From Glossina fuscipes (Eukaryota > Arthropoda > Insecta > Diptera > Glossinidae): a DNA stretch of 64,000 bases. Below the pieces are notes generated by a model. The model did not search any database. It saw only the letters and a program-made list of their open reading frames with translations, and was not told the origin of the DNA. Positions 39,325 through 49,594 of the stretch are shown piece after piece (the first letter of the stretch is position 1; the number at the start of each line of letters is the position of its first letter). The translations under genes and the position numbers were made by a program. Location of the stretch: contig NW_023998415.1 in the NCBI RefSeq assembly GCF_014805625.2, positions 2,738,273 to 2,802,272 of the forward strand, written 5' to 3'.

Positions 39325-39655
39325 CTGTAGTGGGGCACGGCCAACTATTAAATATCCGACGCAACCCCATAATTATTCATTCATATATCGACTTTTTAGA
39401 ACAGGGCATTATATGGCAAGTGGTCGAAAAAGTGCTTTCGCTCTTCATTTTTGGCTTAAAACAATTCGGTCTACCAGATTTCAGCAAAATAGAAAAATTC
39501 CGACCTGTAGGTTGAACTCAAAAAAGACAGACAACCAGACAGACGCACAGACAAGCTTAGATTGTTGCAGAAACTGATTCTATATCGATCGATGTAATAA
39601 AAGGTGGCTCTATTTTCACCATTATACCACATGTGGTGTAAGGTATAAAAGAAAA
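39325..39655 (+). repeat. C-family dispersed repeat, copy 1
   Basis: Starts 'cacggccaactattaaata', continues 'attatatggcaagtggtcga' and 'cgacctgtaggttgaa', then a run of 'cagacagacg' words, and ends 'ccacatgtggtgtaaggtat'. The same order occurs at 40585-41210 and, in part, at 57560-57860. No coding capacity. Confidence 0.55.
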
Positions 39656-40584
39656 AAAAGACTGCGTAGAAGGGGTAGAAGACATTAAAAGTATTTCACC
39701 GAATATTTTTATATATTATCGTGTTGTTTGTCTTGTTTGTTGTTATTGAAAATATTAAAAATACCGTCAAAACTATTTACATTCGATATTAACGTCAGGA
39801 TCGTAAGACAACATTTTTGCCGGCAGAAAAGCGAAAAACCTTTTTTAACAATTCCAGCAGAGTCATTGGGACAATTTGGAAAACTTCCTAGTTCAATAGT
39901 TTTTATGCTGTTGTTTGAAATGCAATGCTCTCAAGAAAGAAGCAGACATACGTTATTTTTGAGAGAATTGATCTTTCTACTCTCATAGTTTAAGAACGTA
40001 GTCATTACTTGAATCAATTTTATTCGTTTCATATTTTATTTGATAACACGTTTTTTCCCGTCGGGTTCGTGACTAGAAAGAATCTTTGAGCAAGGGCTGA
40101 ATCAATGATATTCACGCATTTTTTTTAGAATTTTCAAGTTATATGAAGATTGCGACATTAGCATGCAGTCTTGGCATTCATTGCTTTATGTTAAAAAAAA
40201 TTACCCTTGAAACGTATCGATTATTAAATAAAGTATGAAGACCAGAAAAATTGGCGATTTTAGACTTCCCAGAGTTCTCTTTTTAACAAAAAATGTGACA
40301 TGTGAAGTAATAAATACGAACATATATAGTTATAAGATATAGAATAAATATAAGAAAAATTTTATTTAATGTTATGTTTTCTTTATTTAATAGCACCAGT
40401 AAGCCTGCTAAAAACTGAAAAGAAAAAATATGAAATTCTCTAGTATAGAAGTTAGTCACCGTAAAATGCGAAGTAAGGAAATCAGAAATATTACTTAATT
40501 ATGATAAGAAAACGAACGGCGCGGATAAGAGCGACGGAATAATTGCGCCATAGATACTTGCAAGCCAATGGATGAATAAGTGCG

Positions 40585-41210
40585 AGAAGGAGATTATAAT
40601 CGTGCAAGGCCAACTATTAGATAGCCTGCACTACTTCGTCTAATACAGTTATTCAATCGTTTCAGTAATAATACACCAAAAGTTACACAGTACTTTCATC
40701 CAAAGGCATACTTTTCATATTGGTTGAATACTTACATGCGGTGACATTCAAAAAATAAACATGTGAAGAAAGATTCATGAAAGATTCAATTTGTAGGAAC
40801 GATTCTATGAGAAAGGGTTCAATAAATTGCCCCAGCCGCACCAAATTATTCATACCGATTAAGAGTGTCCGAATACTATTGCAAGACGGGGCGTTTTCGA
40901 GAAATTTTGAAAATTGCAATTTTTCGCCATTTAACGACTTTTCAAGATAAGGCGTTATATGGGGAGTGGTCGAAAAAGATGAAGCGATTCGAACCATTTT
41001 CAATAGCTTTTGTTCTTGGGTTAAGGCACGTATCTCAAAAAGTGCGTTGCGACCTGTATGTTGAATTCAAAATTACATGGACAGACAGGCAGATCGACAG
41101 GCAGACAGAAGATGATTTTGAACCATCGGTATAATGAAAGGGGCACCTGTCTTAAGCCCTTCTATGTGTTACATGCGCCCGTACAAACTTAATATATTTT
41201 CTATCTCTGA
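40585..41210 (+). repeat. C-family dispersed repeat, copy 2 (longer)
   Basis: Carries 'aaggccaactattagata' at 40602. Then 'gttatatggggagtggtcga' (40951-40970), 'gcgacctgtatgttgaattc' and a 'gacagacaggcagatcgaca' cluster (41080-41105). Then 'tgtgttacatgcgcccgtac' and 'aaacttaatat'. About 290 bp extra lies between the first two blocks compared with copy 1, either an insertion here or a deletion there. The 106-codon and 89-codon frames inside it are chance readings of repeat DNA. Confidence 0.5.
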
Positions 41211-41214
41211 CTTC

Positions 41215-42805
41215 CTACACGTGATACCAAAATAAGAAGTTTTTGTTTTTATAATTTTCATTATTCTTTAGCATTTTTCCAATTTTCAATAACAATACTT
41301 TCTTCAGCAATGAATTGTTAACTCGTGTGTGTGCTACTTTCAAAAATAAATTACACATCTAACTGGTTAAGTATTAAGGAGTAGATATTTTCCATACTGT
41401 TCAAGATGTTTCAATAATCACATATAAGAGCGAGACGGCAAAGTCAAGAGATATATTGAGCATTATACCGTATCGTGATTAATGATGAAGCGAAAATCCC
41501 AATAGCCCTAAATGAGGAAAAGAAAATGTGATCTAAACTTGTTTATGGGTCACTATCCAGCCAATCATGAATACCTAAGCCGGAACGCCCTACTTCTCCT
41601 AAGGTGAAATTTTCAAATTTTTTTTTAAGGTACTTGGCTTTATGCATATATGATACACCTGTATACACATGCACACACATATTTTACATGTACGTATATA
41701 CACGTTCTACTTCTATTTATATTTTTGTCACAAAAACGTGAAAAATTATATTTATACATTTTCCGTAGTGGTTACACGAAAGAGTTTAAATCTCTTTTGG
41801 AAAAAAGAAAACGCACTTACAGGACATGTTCAGAGAAGTATCTATATATGATTATGATGATTATTCTCATTTCAATGGGAGAGAGAAGTTGCATTCTCAA
41901 TTTGGCTGAAGTCGTCTAGAAACCCATTACCTATACTTTTAGGGATCTAAAAATTTACTGCAGACATCATCATGATTGATATCAGATATAACTATAATAG
42001 AATGAAAATTCCTTACATTTTCGTAAAAAAAAAAAAAAAAAAACCCACAAACATCATTATGTGTGATACTTTAATCGAAGCTCAACCAGGCCGTACCATG
42101 TTTCTCACTCCGTCAGCCTTTACTCTTTTCTTGAAGGCAAACTTACTTTGTTTTCATAGGTAGAGAGTTTTATTAAAACATTCGCGGTTTTCAATCTAAT
42201 TGGAATGTAAACGGAGTCTGATAAAAAGAGATATTGAACTTAAGATTGATGTTTTATCGATATACTACCATAAGCAGACACTATGAAATTATCGTCAAAT
42301 TTATCCTATCCTCCATGAGGTAGGGGATTGCATTGAAAAGGTGAAAGTGTCTATTGTTAGGGGTTAGTGAAAAAATTTTTTGGCAAATTTTAATGACCGA
42401 GACATTTCTATCATTTACACATTATGTATGCACGCCATGTACAACAATTAAGTTAAAAAAAATTCATTCCCTTTTTTTTTGCGTTTTCTTCATATAAATA
42501 TTCCAGTCAACATATGCGTCCAATATCAAAAAGTAGAAAAGTTATAAAGTTGCCTGTAGGTCAGTAAGAAACGTGACCAAGTTGTAGAAAAATGAGAAAG
42601 CAAGAAACCAAAAAGTAATTATATACCTGAAGACCAAAGCTAAGGAAATACAAGCTTTGATGAAAGTGTAGATAACCAGAGAAATTAAGCCAAAAAAAAG
42701 AAAAAATACAACGACATATTTAAAGTCGGCAGAAAATTCTAATTTTTCTTTGCAGCATAGAAATCGACAAAAAACAAGTAAGAACATAGCATTCGGCCGC
42801 GATCA
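41215..42805. other. Gene-free AT-rich stretch
   Basis: A-runs near 42026-42043 and scattered TA-rich sequence. The overlapping frames at 41650-41919 and 42542-42787 have no recognisable domain. Nothing else seen. Confidence 0.55.
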
Positions 42806-42809
42806 AATC

Positions 42810-43520
42810 ATTTATACCAAGCGCCGTTATCTAAGCAGTCTAAAGAGACTAAACAACAGAAAAAAAATGAAATTTCAATCCCCCGTAAAATTGCGTGACT
42901 GGTTTTTTTTTTTTTTTTTTTTTTTTTTTGGAAACTGTTAATGTTCATCTGTGGTAGATTGTGGGCAAAAAATTGCTCTCTACCTATATTTACTGTTAAA
43001 GTCCTTTTATTCGATATTCATATCGACGGGATTGCGAGGAGAAACGTAGTCCACCACGTCGTGACGTACGCGATAATTCATTTAGAATTAACTCACTTAG
43101 CCTGTCGCATTTCTCTCTCTCTCTCTCTCTCTCTCTCGTACAGATTGATTTCCAACTTTGCGTGTTGTATATCTTATGCGTAATAAGCAGAAAACACGTC
43201 AAGAAAGTGAGAAAAATAAAGTGAAATGTGATCACTTATAACAAACTTTATTTACCTGTGTCGTGTCCTTTGGGCGACTTGTCCCCTTCTTCAATACCAA
43301 CCCAACCAATAACTTATAATATTTCTGTCAAATTTGAAACCAACGGTTGCTCTTTTGCGTCCAAGACAATGTTTACCACAGATATTACAAAGACAGCCAG
43401 ACAGGCGGGCAGATGGGCTACTTGGGATACTCAAGTCGAGGTCTCTGAATCTTGCATCTGGGTGTTGCAAACGTTCTGATAAAATGATTATAACCCCCAT
43501 TCGTCGGTGGTGGGCATAAA
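42810..43520 (-). mobile_element. R-family element, diverged copy with CT insertion
   Basis: Bounded by 'tttataccaagcgccgttat' (42811-42830), a decayed right terminus, and 'tcgtcggtggtgggcataaa' (43501-43520), the inverted left terminus. The 5' half is clear on the minus strand: 'gtttgcaacacccagatgca', 'cccatctgcccgcctgtctg' and 'atctgtggtaaacattgtct'. The 3' half is weak and contains a T27 run (42903-42929) and a (CT)n tract (43112-43137). Confidence 0.5.
43112..43137. repeat. (CT)n microsatellite
   Basis: Thirteen CT units inside the diverged R copy. Confidence 0.9.
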
Positions 43521-43524
43521 CAGC

Positions 43525-45000
43525 AAAACAGAAAACCGATAATATATTAAAACATGAGACATATTTAGGTTATTACGTTGTGTTGATGTGTGGAATGTTT
43601 TTGAATTAACCGAATCAGCAGCAACAACAAAAACTTATTCGATTGCATGCATAATTATGGAGAATATGCCAACATTGTGGAGAGCGCATTTGGAATACCT
43701 TGATTTTGATGTGTCGAAACTAGAAAGACGAAAATTTCTGGGGATATAACGTAAACAACATTTGCATTTTCACAGTATAAGACTCACAGACTCATTCTCA
43801 GATGGTTGGCAAAGTTCAGAGCACACTACGGTCTACACTTGTTTATCTTTGAAAGTTTTTGAAGTGCGCGCGAGAAAATAAAAATTATTTTATTCATATA
43901 TACAAAACTAAAATAGATTTACTAAAAAGGTAGAAAATATTTTCAAAAATTTATACTAAGTCTTTAGGGCGTATCATTAATATTAGTTGCGGGTATTCAC
44001 AGTAGTCGATTGGAAATTTTCCCACATGAAACTTTTCAATATCTATATGATATAGCACTATATTCCTTTTTGATCGTAAGTCAAGTTGTTGTGGATGTAT
44101 TTGTAAACGGGCCATCGTAGCACTCGAAATTTAAAATTTACTGGCGAATATTTGAGTCAAGTTTTGGATTAACGTTTAGTATACATTGGAAGTTGTGCTT
44201 GCTTGAATTTGGGGGAGTGTTAACCCCACCTAACCTATGGTCATTTATTAACAATTCATGAGGCAAGTTTTAGTTTTCTCAACTGCAACAGCAGTTGGCA
44301 GATAGTAGGTCAAATCTACTGACAAATGGACTATCCGACGAATAATTTTAATTCTACTCAAATTTTTATCTTAATGCGGTATATAATCTCAATTGCTCTG
44401 ATATCTCAATACTGAAAATAGGGGAACAAATGTGGTGCGCTTAATGAATTCAAAAGTAATTACCTCGTGGAATATTGTAGACACATCTAATTGCTAATTG
44501 CTGCAGCAAAGCGGAGTTCTTAGAAAGTTGCTATTTTCTCGCTTTGAGAATAAAAAAAAAAAAAAACTGTAAACTGGGAGGATTTCGCAACATTTTGAAA
44601 TCATTTTAATCAAGTTCTTCTCTAGGGCCAAACTTGAGACCTTCACAATTTCTAGCATGCAAAGATTGCGCGAAAGGCATGATGCGTGAGGTGGGAGCAC
44701 TGGGGAAATGGCTACCGCATAGCCGAGACGACAATAATCGAGGCTGCCATGTGATTGCTCACAGGTTTGAATAGTTATTTAGACTTATGTTCGATTTTTA
44801 TCACTTCGAACCGTAACACTATTGTAAGCCGTTTACTTTGGATTTCGCTATTGCTTCTAACGGAACTTGTTCTCTATAATCTCGTAATGTAAGTCTTTGA
44901 TCTTAAAAGAAAAAATGTTGCTTAATTTGGCCGAATGTATATCGTAATCAGAAAAAAATAAGCAAACTAAATAAACAAAGTAAAGTGGTACAGAATTTGT
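43525..45000. other. No gene recognised; weak tRNA-like trace
   Basis: Ordinary AT-rich DNA. At 44720-44774 'tagccgagacga' and 'caggtttgaatag' have the spacing and partial sequence of pol III A and B boxes, which may be a degraded tRNA-derived SINE head. Everything else is unassigned. Confidence 0.45.
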
Positions 45001-45013
45001 GGCAAGTGTTTAA

Positions 45014-46052
45014 CGTGGGTTCCTGCCTGTAAGGCTTAACCCCACGGTGGCCCAAACCACTTTTAAACGTACTACGCCCCCTGGCGAGTTAGACAATCCC
45101 CACAGAGTAGGGGCCTAAACAGCACCAGAGTCCAGAACAGTTTATTGTGTATGGAACAATAAACCCCACTCTGGTGAATGGCGAGGCCTAGCTGCACTCA
45201 ATTGTTCCATTTTAGCTAGGAACTCGCCAACCACAACCACCACGAGTACTCCCCGAAGGGCCGCACCCAAGCAGTCAGGACTCACAAATTGATCAACTGA
45301 CTGCTTCCGCCATAAGGCTTCCACTGTGCTTGTTGATCAATTACCACCATTACCCGCAGGCATCCGTGACATGTGTTCAAAAGTAAAAATAGGTAAAAGG
45401 GGAAAACTTATTCGTCATATCCCTTTTCCATTTTTGCATGTATTAATTAATTTACCAGACATTTTCTATCAATCGGCCAAAGGGAAAGCCGTCCGTCAAT
45501 TCCTTTTTGCATTAATAGTATAATTAATTTATTTATTTGTTACGACTTAAGGACAAAGTCCATCATATACCCGCAGGCATACGTGGCTTTGTGAGGCGAA
45601 CTTCCTGACCCCCGTGGCTCCCAGTTTGTTTTGCAAAGCCTTTGGCATACTTTGGGCGTTTGTTAAAAACAACCGTACTTGCTTCGGATCCTCCATACTT
45701 TCCTGGTTGCTACACCAAGTGAACTACTTTTCTTCAAGATATATAGGTCTCGGGTATTGCACTGAACATGGTAGACTAGTCTAATGCACTCTACCATGCA
45801 CTCGCTAGATTACTACCTTCATTGTACTTAAAACCCATTCAGTATATTTCCTCGGTAGTAACTAGCTTATTGAGTAAGAGCTCTTCTTCCAGCCAACCCC
45901 TCCACCATCTATCAGAAACTCGTCGCCGAGTTAGCAGCCCAAAACCTTAAACTCTTCTTAGCCGGCCGAAGCCGTTGCCCGGGGATCACCGCTGGGAGAT
46001 GAGAGTTTCGGCACATCTATGCTTCTTATCAAAGCATAGTTCATCTCCCCAG
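45014..46052. other. Hairpin-array island (structured, GC-richer)
   Basis: A 1.04-kb island, visibly GC-richer than its flanks, made largely of consecutive local inverted repeats. Stems checked base by base: CGTGGG/CCCACG enclosing GCCT/AGGC (45014-45046); CACCAGAGT/ACTCTGGTG enclosing GTTTATTGT/ACAATAAAC (45123-45176); GGCGAG/CTCGCC enclosing CCTAGCT/AGCTAGG (45180-45228); GCAGTCAG/CTGACTGC (45271-45304); AATTGATCAAC/GTTGATCAATT (45287-45342); AAAAGGG/CCCTTTT (45395-45427); GGAC/GTCC (45551-45561); GGCTTTG/CAAAGCC (45585-45640); CATGGTAGA/TCTACCATG (45767-45798); GCTAG plus TTACTACC against GGTAGTAA plus CTAGC with one bulged base (45804-45866); AACTCG/CGAGTT (45917-45932); CTGGGAGATGA/TCATCTCCCCAG (45992-46052) enclosing CTATGCTT/AAGCATAG (46017-46039). 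No convincing coding frame. The origin is unknown: a structured RNA, a retroelement untranslated region, or foldback DNA. Confidence 0.7.
45351..45580. repeat. 13-bp direct repeats flanking 204 bp
   Basis: The exact 13-mer 'tacccgcaggcat' occurs at 45351-45363 and 45568-45580, inside the hairpin island. The enclosed 204 bp are AT-rich, unlike the GC-richer flanks. On the minus strand they start just past the right copy with 'atgatggactttgtcc' and soon reach an AAATAAAT-type stretch (45523-45540). This could be a target-site duplication around an insertion, or an internal repeat of the island. Confidence 0.4.
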
Positions 46053-46059
46053 TAAAGTG

Positions 46060-46765
46060 GTACAGCTAGAGAGCTTCATTGGTGGACAGATTTCTCTTAT
46101 CTGTGTTGAACTTTTGGCTTTGTTTGCACCTAAGCATAAGTACGACGCAGCTCACTTTACGGTGACGTTAAACAGTATTGAGTATTGTTTCGCACACTCT
46201 CGTCTCTCCTACGCATCTGCGCGCTTCGTTGTTCGTGATCGGGAGTGGCCAGATTAAATCTGCATGTTTCCGTCCATACAGGTGAATTTTGCCCAAATAT
46301 TGGATATCCGAATATCGACTACAGTGAAGTATATCTGCGCATGTTTTAAAAAACTTCCTCTGTTTCGACGCTGCGAATTTTGCTCTTTATGTATTAGTTA
46401 GTGTTTTGCTATGAAAATCTCATAAAATATGAAATTCTTAAAATAGTAAAACCAACCACTGCCGACGTAATAAAATAAAGTAAAGTAACTCTAAGCGACG
46501 GGCGATTGTCCAAAAGATTAACGACAACTCGCCCAAAAGTGGTTAATAGAACGAGGAAAATTTTGGCATTGATAACTTGCTCATAAATTGGTGACAGGAT
46601 AGACAGAAAATTTACGGAAAGCAAAGTCAATGGAGTCAAGAGAATTGAATCATAATTTTTGAACGAAAAAGACCGAAAGAAGCATTAACACATTGGAAAT
46701 ACAAGTTACTGTAAATAATTTGTAAATAAATCTCCTAAGAACTGTAAATAAAGCCCCTGCTACCC
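46060..46765. other. No gene recognised
   Basis: The first 200 bp (to about 46260) keep the raised GC of the island and contain a 66-codon frame (46057-46257, + strand, containing GGQISLICVELLALFAPKHK) without a recognisable family. After that the sequence returns to AT-rich DNA. A 76-codon minus frame at 46409-46639 is unassigned. Confidence 0.4.
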
Positions 46766-46768
46766 TAA

Positions 46769-46955
46769 CTTATTATTATTATTGTTATTATAAATTTAGT
46801 CAGAGAATACATTCTAAGAATAAAGTCTTAAATCACTAGCATCTAAGGCTTTCGGCTTTTATTAAAAACTCCACCACGTTTGGGATTTGAACCCATGACC
46901 ACTGAAGTTGCTAGTCGAGACACTTGCCTACTCGGCCACTCAGACGGTTAGAACG
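46769..46955 (-). mobile_element. tRNA-headed SINE-like element
   Basis: On the minus strand the sequence contains TGGCCGAGTAGG (46927-46938), a perfect match to the pol III A-box pattern. GGTTCAAATCC (46883-46893) lies downstream and is a near-perfect B box. The spacing and the GGG-TTCAAAT-CCC T-arm are tRNA-like (Ser/Leu type), but the acceptor strands do not pair, so it is not a tRNA gene. About 110 bp of unrelated body follow, ending in an (AAT)n-type tail at 46769-46791. Head, body and simple-repeat tail are the layout of a tRNA-derived SINE. No second copy was found in the window. Confidence 0.6.
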
Positions 46956-46959
46956 AAAT

Positions 46960-47745
46960 TAATGTCAGTGTTGTGGTTTAAATATTTGGCAGCTCCGCCA
47001 CAACTACTTGCAAAGTGATAAATACAACTCCGACTGATCTATTTTACATATAAGCATTTACGATATCAATCTTAGCCCATTGTCTGTGGTAAGCAACGAA
47101 ACAGTAAGACGATAAGATGTGTTTGAGTTGTGCTGGTTTTAATTTTGGATAACAAAACCGTTCCCTGCATCATCATTTTGTTATGCCTAAATCCTGTTGG
47201 GACCGTTACAAATTCATTTCCTGCTTCAAATTATCTTTTTTTTTTTTGTGTTGCATTAGTTGCTGCCGCAACAACACTCAGAGACATACGGAGAAAAACC
47301 TAGATTCGCCAGATGTTAGCATCACCTAAGTAAAACTCGACCTTTCCATCGTAGGAATCTTATGTAAATGTAATCCTGCAGTTGTAAGTCAAAAACACAG
47401 ACACTCAGTCCCTTGCCAAATAACGTTCCACTTTTTGATTTAATAATGAAAAGTTACATAATCAGCAACCGAGTCGTGAATCATGTTCACCTATGTTCAC
47501 TCAAAATTCACCGATATATTCCTATCCCATATCTAATGTCTATGGCGTTGTCATTTTTTGTGATTATAAGAAATCAAAGATAGGCGCTGCGCGTTTCAAC
47601 ATATCGTACAATTATATGTGAATTTTTTGCTCGCAAGCGCAAGCTCTTTTCACAGAAATTTCGTTTAACCTTTGCGAAAAGATATGCAATTACGATTCAG
47701 AGAAATTTTAATTGTTTCTGCCATTGATTGATAAGCGAAATATTT
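46960..47745. other. No gene recognised; possible 5' flank of the 47.9-kb exon
   Basis: Ordinary sequence without repeats or recognised motifs. It would include the promoter region of the candidate exon at 47892 if that is real. Confidence 0.4.
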
Positions 47746-47750
47746 AGTGT

Positions 47751-47756
47751 TCAGTG
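47751..47756 (+). promoter_or_regulatory. Possible arthropod initiator (TCAGTG)
   Basis: TCAGTG matches the arthropod initiator core and lies 141 bp before the candidate start codon at 47892. No TATA box was found 25-35 bp upstream. A six-base match is weak on its own, so this is context-dependent inference. Confidence 0.2.
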
Positions 47757-47891
47757 TAGTTGCAATTTTTAAGAGCCACACGCCTGTTTGCTTTATAAAG
47801 TAAGTAAGTGTAACTAAGCGAAGTGTGCACATAATGCTGCAAGTTTTTTGAAAATCTTCTTTGGAATCATTACACCATTCTAAAGTTAACA

Positions 47892-47933
47892 ATGTCTTCG
47901 AAAGTAAACGAACCGGAATGGCACTTGGAAAAG
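47892..47933 (+). CDS. Candidate first coding exon (14 codons plus splice donor)
   Basis: ATG in a good fly start context (taacaATGTC) opens MSSKVNEPEWHLEK. The last codon, AAG, is followed directly by GTAAAT, a strong 5' splice site. Stops follow at once in the intron-side sequence, as expected of an exon boundary. A phase-compatible continuation exists: after 'attgttttcataaag' (ending 48156), 48157-48297 stays in frame as an acidic tail rich in Asp, ending ENMI and TAG. That would give a 60-residue protein. The tail is encoded by a (GAT)n microsatellite, so the true second exon may instead lie beyond the window. Gene not recognised. Confidence 0.4.
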
Positions 47934-48156
47934 GTAAATTTTTAAGGGATTATTCTTATTTGTTTATTTTTTTGTTTTCTTTTTCCGTTTGTTTGATGGA
48001 AGCAAACGCAAAATATTCACAAATTCTGTACTTTCACTTTGTCACGATTTAAGCATTTTTTTTATTTTTTTTTTTTTTACGTTCGATAGATAGATAATAA
48101 TGTAAAAGATGGGGTGGGGGGGAAAAAACATTTTAATTTGCATTGTTTTCATAAAG

Positions 48157-48297
48157 ATTTCAATGAATAACAAAGAAGATGTTCAATCAATGATGAAATC
48201 GTATCCCAACAAGCGCAATTTCAAATACAATGACAAAGATTATGATGATGATGATGATGATAATGATGATGACGATGATGACGAAAACATGATATAG
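48157..48297 (+). CDS. Candidate second exon, Asp-rich, over a (GAT)n tract
   Basis: Continues the frame of the 47892 exon if spliced at the AG 48155-48156. It reads ISMNNKEDVQSMMKSYPNKR, then a Lys/Tyr/Asp segment and a long Asp run, ending in TAG at 48295-48297. The Asp run comes from a GAT repeat (about 48240-48282), so the open frame may be an accident of the microsatellite. The splice acceptor has only a modest pyrimidine tract. Confidence 0.25.
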   Translation: MSMNNKEDVQSMMKSYPNKRNFKYNDKDYDDDDDDNDDDDDDENMI

Positions 48298-48299
48298 AG

Positions 48300-49194
48300 A
48301 ATGATGGTGATGTAGACGTTTGCTGCTTGAATGTAGCAAATACTCGCTAAGCATTTGTGGCTAATGGTTGAAAGGTGAAAAAAAAGAATAATAATAATAC
48401 TAAGAGAAACATTATTTTCAGGTCGGGTGTACTTCTTTAATAGCCATTCTTGGCTTCTTTACGATAGCATGATGTTCCAATTGCATGCTCGATAAATAGC
48501 GTACATAGTAAAGATCAAAAACGATATTTCCTTCAATGGAGGCAGTGCTTTATAGGTACACACCCACAAACGAATGCTATGCCATGCTTGATATAACTCC
48601 TGCGAAAGATATGGAAATAAATCGTTCAGCGCTAGAAACCTATCTGCAGACTAAATCTAAAGCTCCCCTTAGCCGGGCGAAGTGTACTTAATTTACACGA
48701 AATTTATTATCATATTTTTGTATATTGATAAGCACTCAACCAAATCAAATTGAAGTTTCTAAATTGTGAATCTGCTATCTGTTACAAGGTGGTTCCAATT
48801 CTTCAGCTATGCTTCTTGTAATTATGGCTGAAAAGAATCCAGTTTTAGGCTTGACCTATGAATAATGATGGCTTCCCGACCCAAAGATCTACGTATAGAA
48901 TCTTAGATTAAATGTACTGTTTAGGAAATTTGTTAATTTCTCGACAATATGACGCCATATACGAAATGGCGAACTTAGTATACTTCGATCTGCGTCGTCC
49001 CTGGACAAAGGGAAAAAGGAAAAACCGTTTTTTTTTTATTTTTGCTTTACCATTAACAGTGGCAGATGTTGATGATGATTAATACGATTTGATGTCAGAT
49101 GTTGCGATTACTGCTGTTGCCGCTGTTTTACATCTCATTACACAAATCTGTATAGTATACATGTAGATATAGACCTATAAGCATATAGGTATAC

Positions 49195-49249
<55 letters not shown>

Positions 49250-49440
49250 ATATCTTTCTTCTTTATCTACCCTCAATATAATATTAAAATTTTATTGAAA
49301 ATACTACAGAAATGTTGCGGTTTAATTTATTTTTAGTTTTCAATAACGTTCTTTAACCGATTTTCTTGTATTATTCTTATGTTGATGTCAAAAAAGATTG
49401 ATATCAAAGTATTTCGTTATGAAACATTTTTAGTTTCATT
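48300..49440. other. No gene recognised
   Basis: AT-rich DNA ending in a 47-bp (TA)n tract at 49199-49245. No transposon, RNA gene or convincing frame seen. Confidence 0.55.
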
Positions 49441-49453
49441 TCAATTAGTTTCA

Positions 49454-49456
<3 letters not shown>

Positions 49457-49505
<49 letters not shown>

Positions 49506-49515
49506 NNNNNNNNNN

Positions 49516-49576
<61 letters not shown>

Positions 49577-49588
49577 GCACACACACAC
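49457..49588. repeat. (CA)n/(CG)n microsatellite with a 10-base assembly gap
   Basis: A CA repeat runs from 49457, is broken by ten N at 49506-49515, resumes to 49562, passes into (CG)n to about 49579 and returns to CA. The N run is presumably a placeholder of unknown true length. Frames that appear to run across it are artefacts. Confidence 0.95.
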
Positions 49589-49594
49589 AAAACT

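Noticed and set aside
40683..41134. 106- and 89-codon frames
   Set aside because: They lie inside a C-family repeat copy and do not correspond to open frames in the other copies.
45142..45324. 60-codon minus-strand frame in the hairpin island
   Set aside because: It is a GC-rich chance frame across stem-loop sequence, with a Val run and no recognisable domain.
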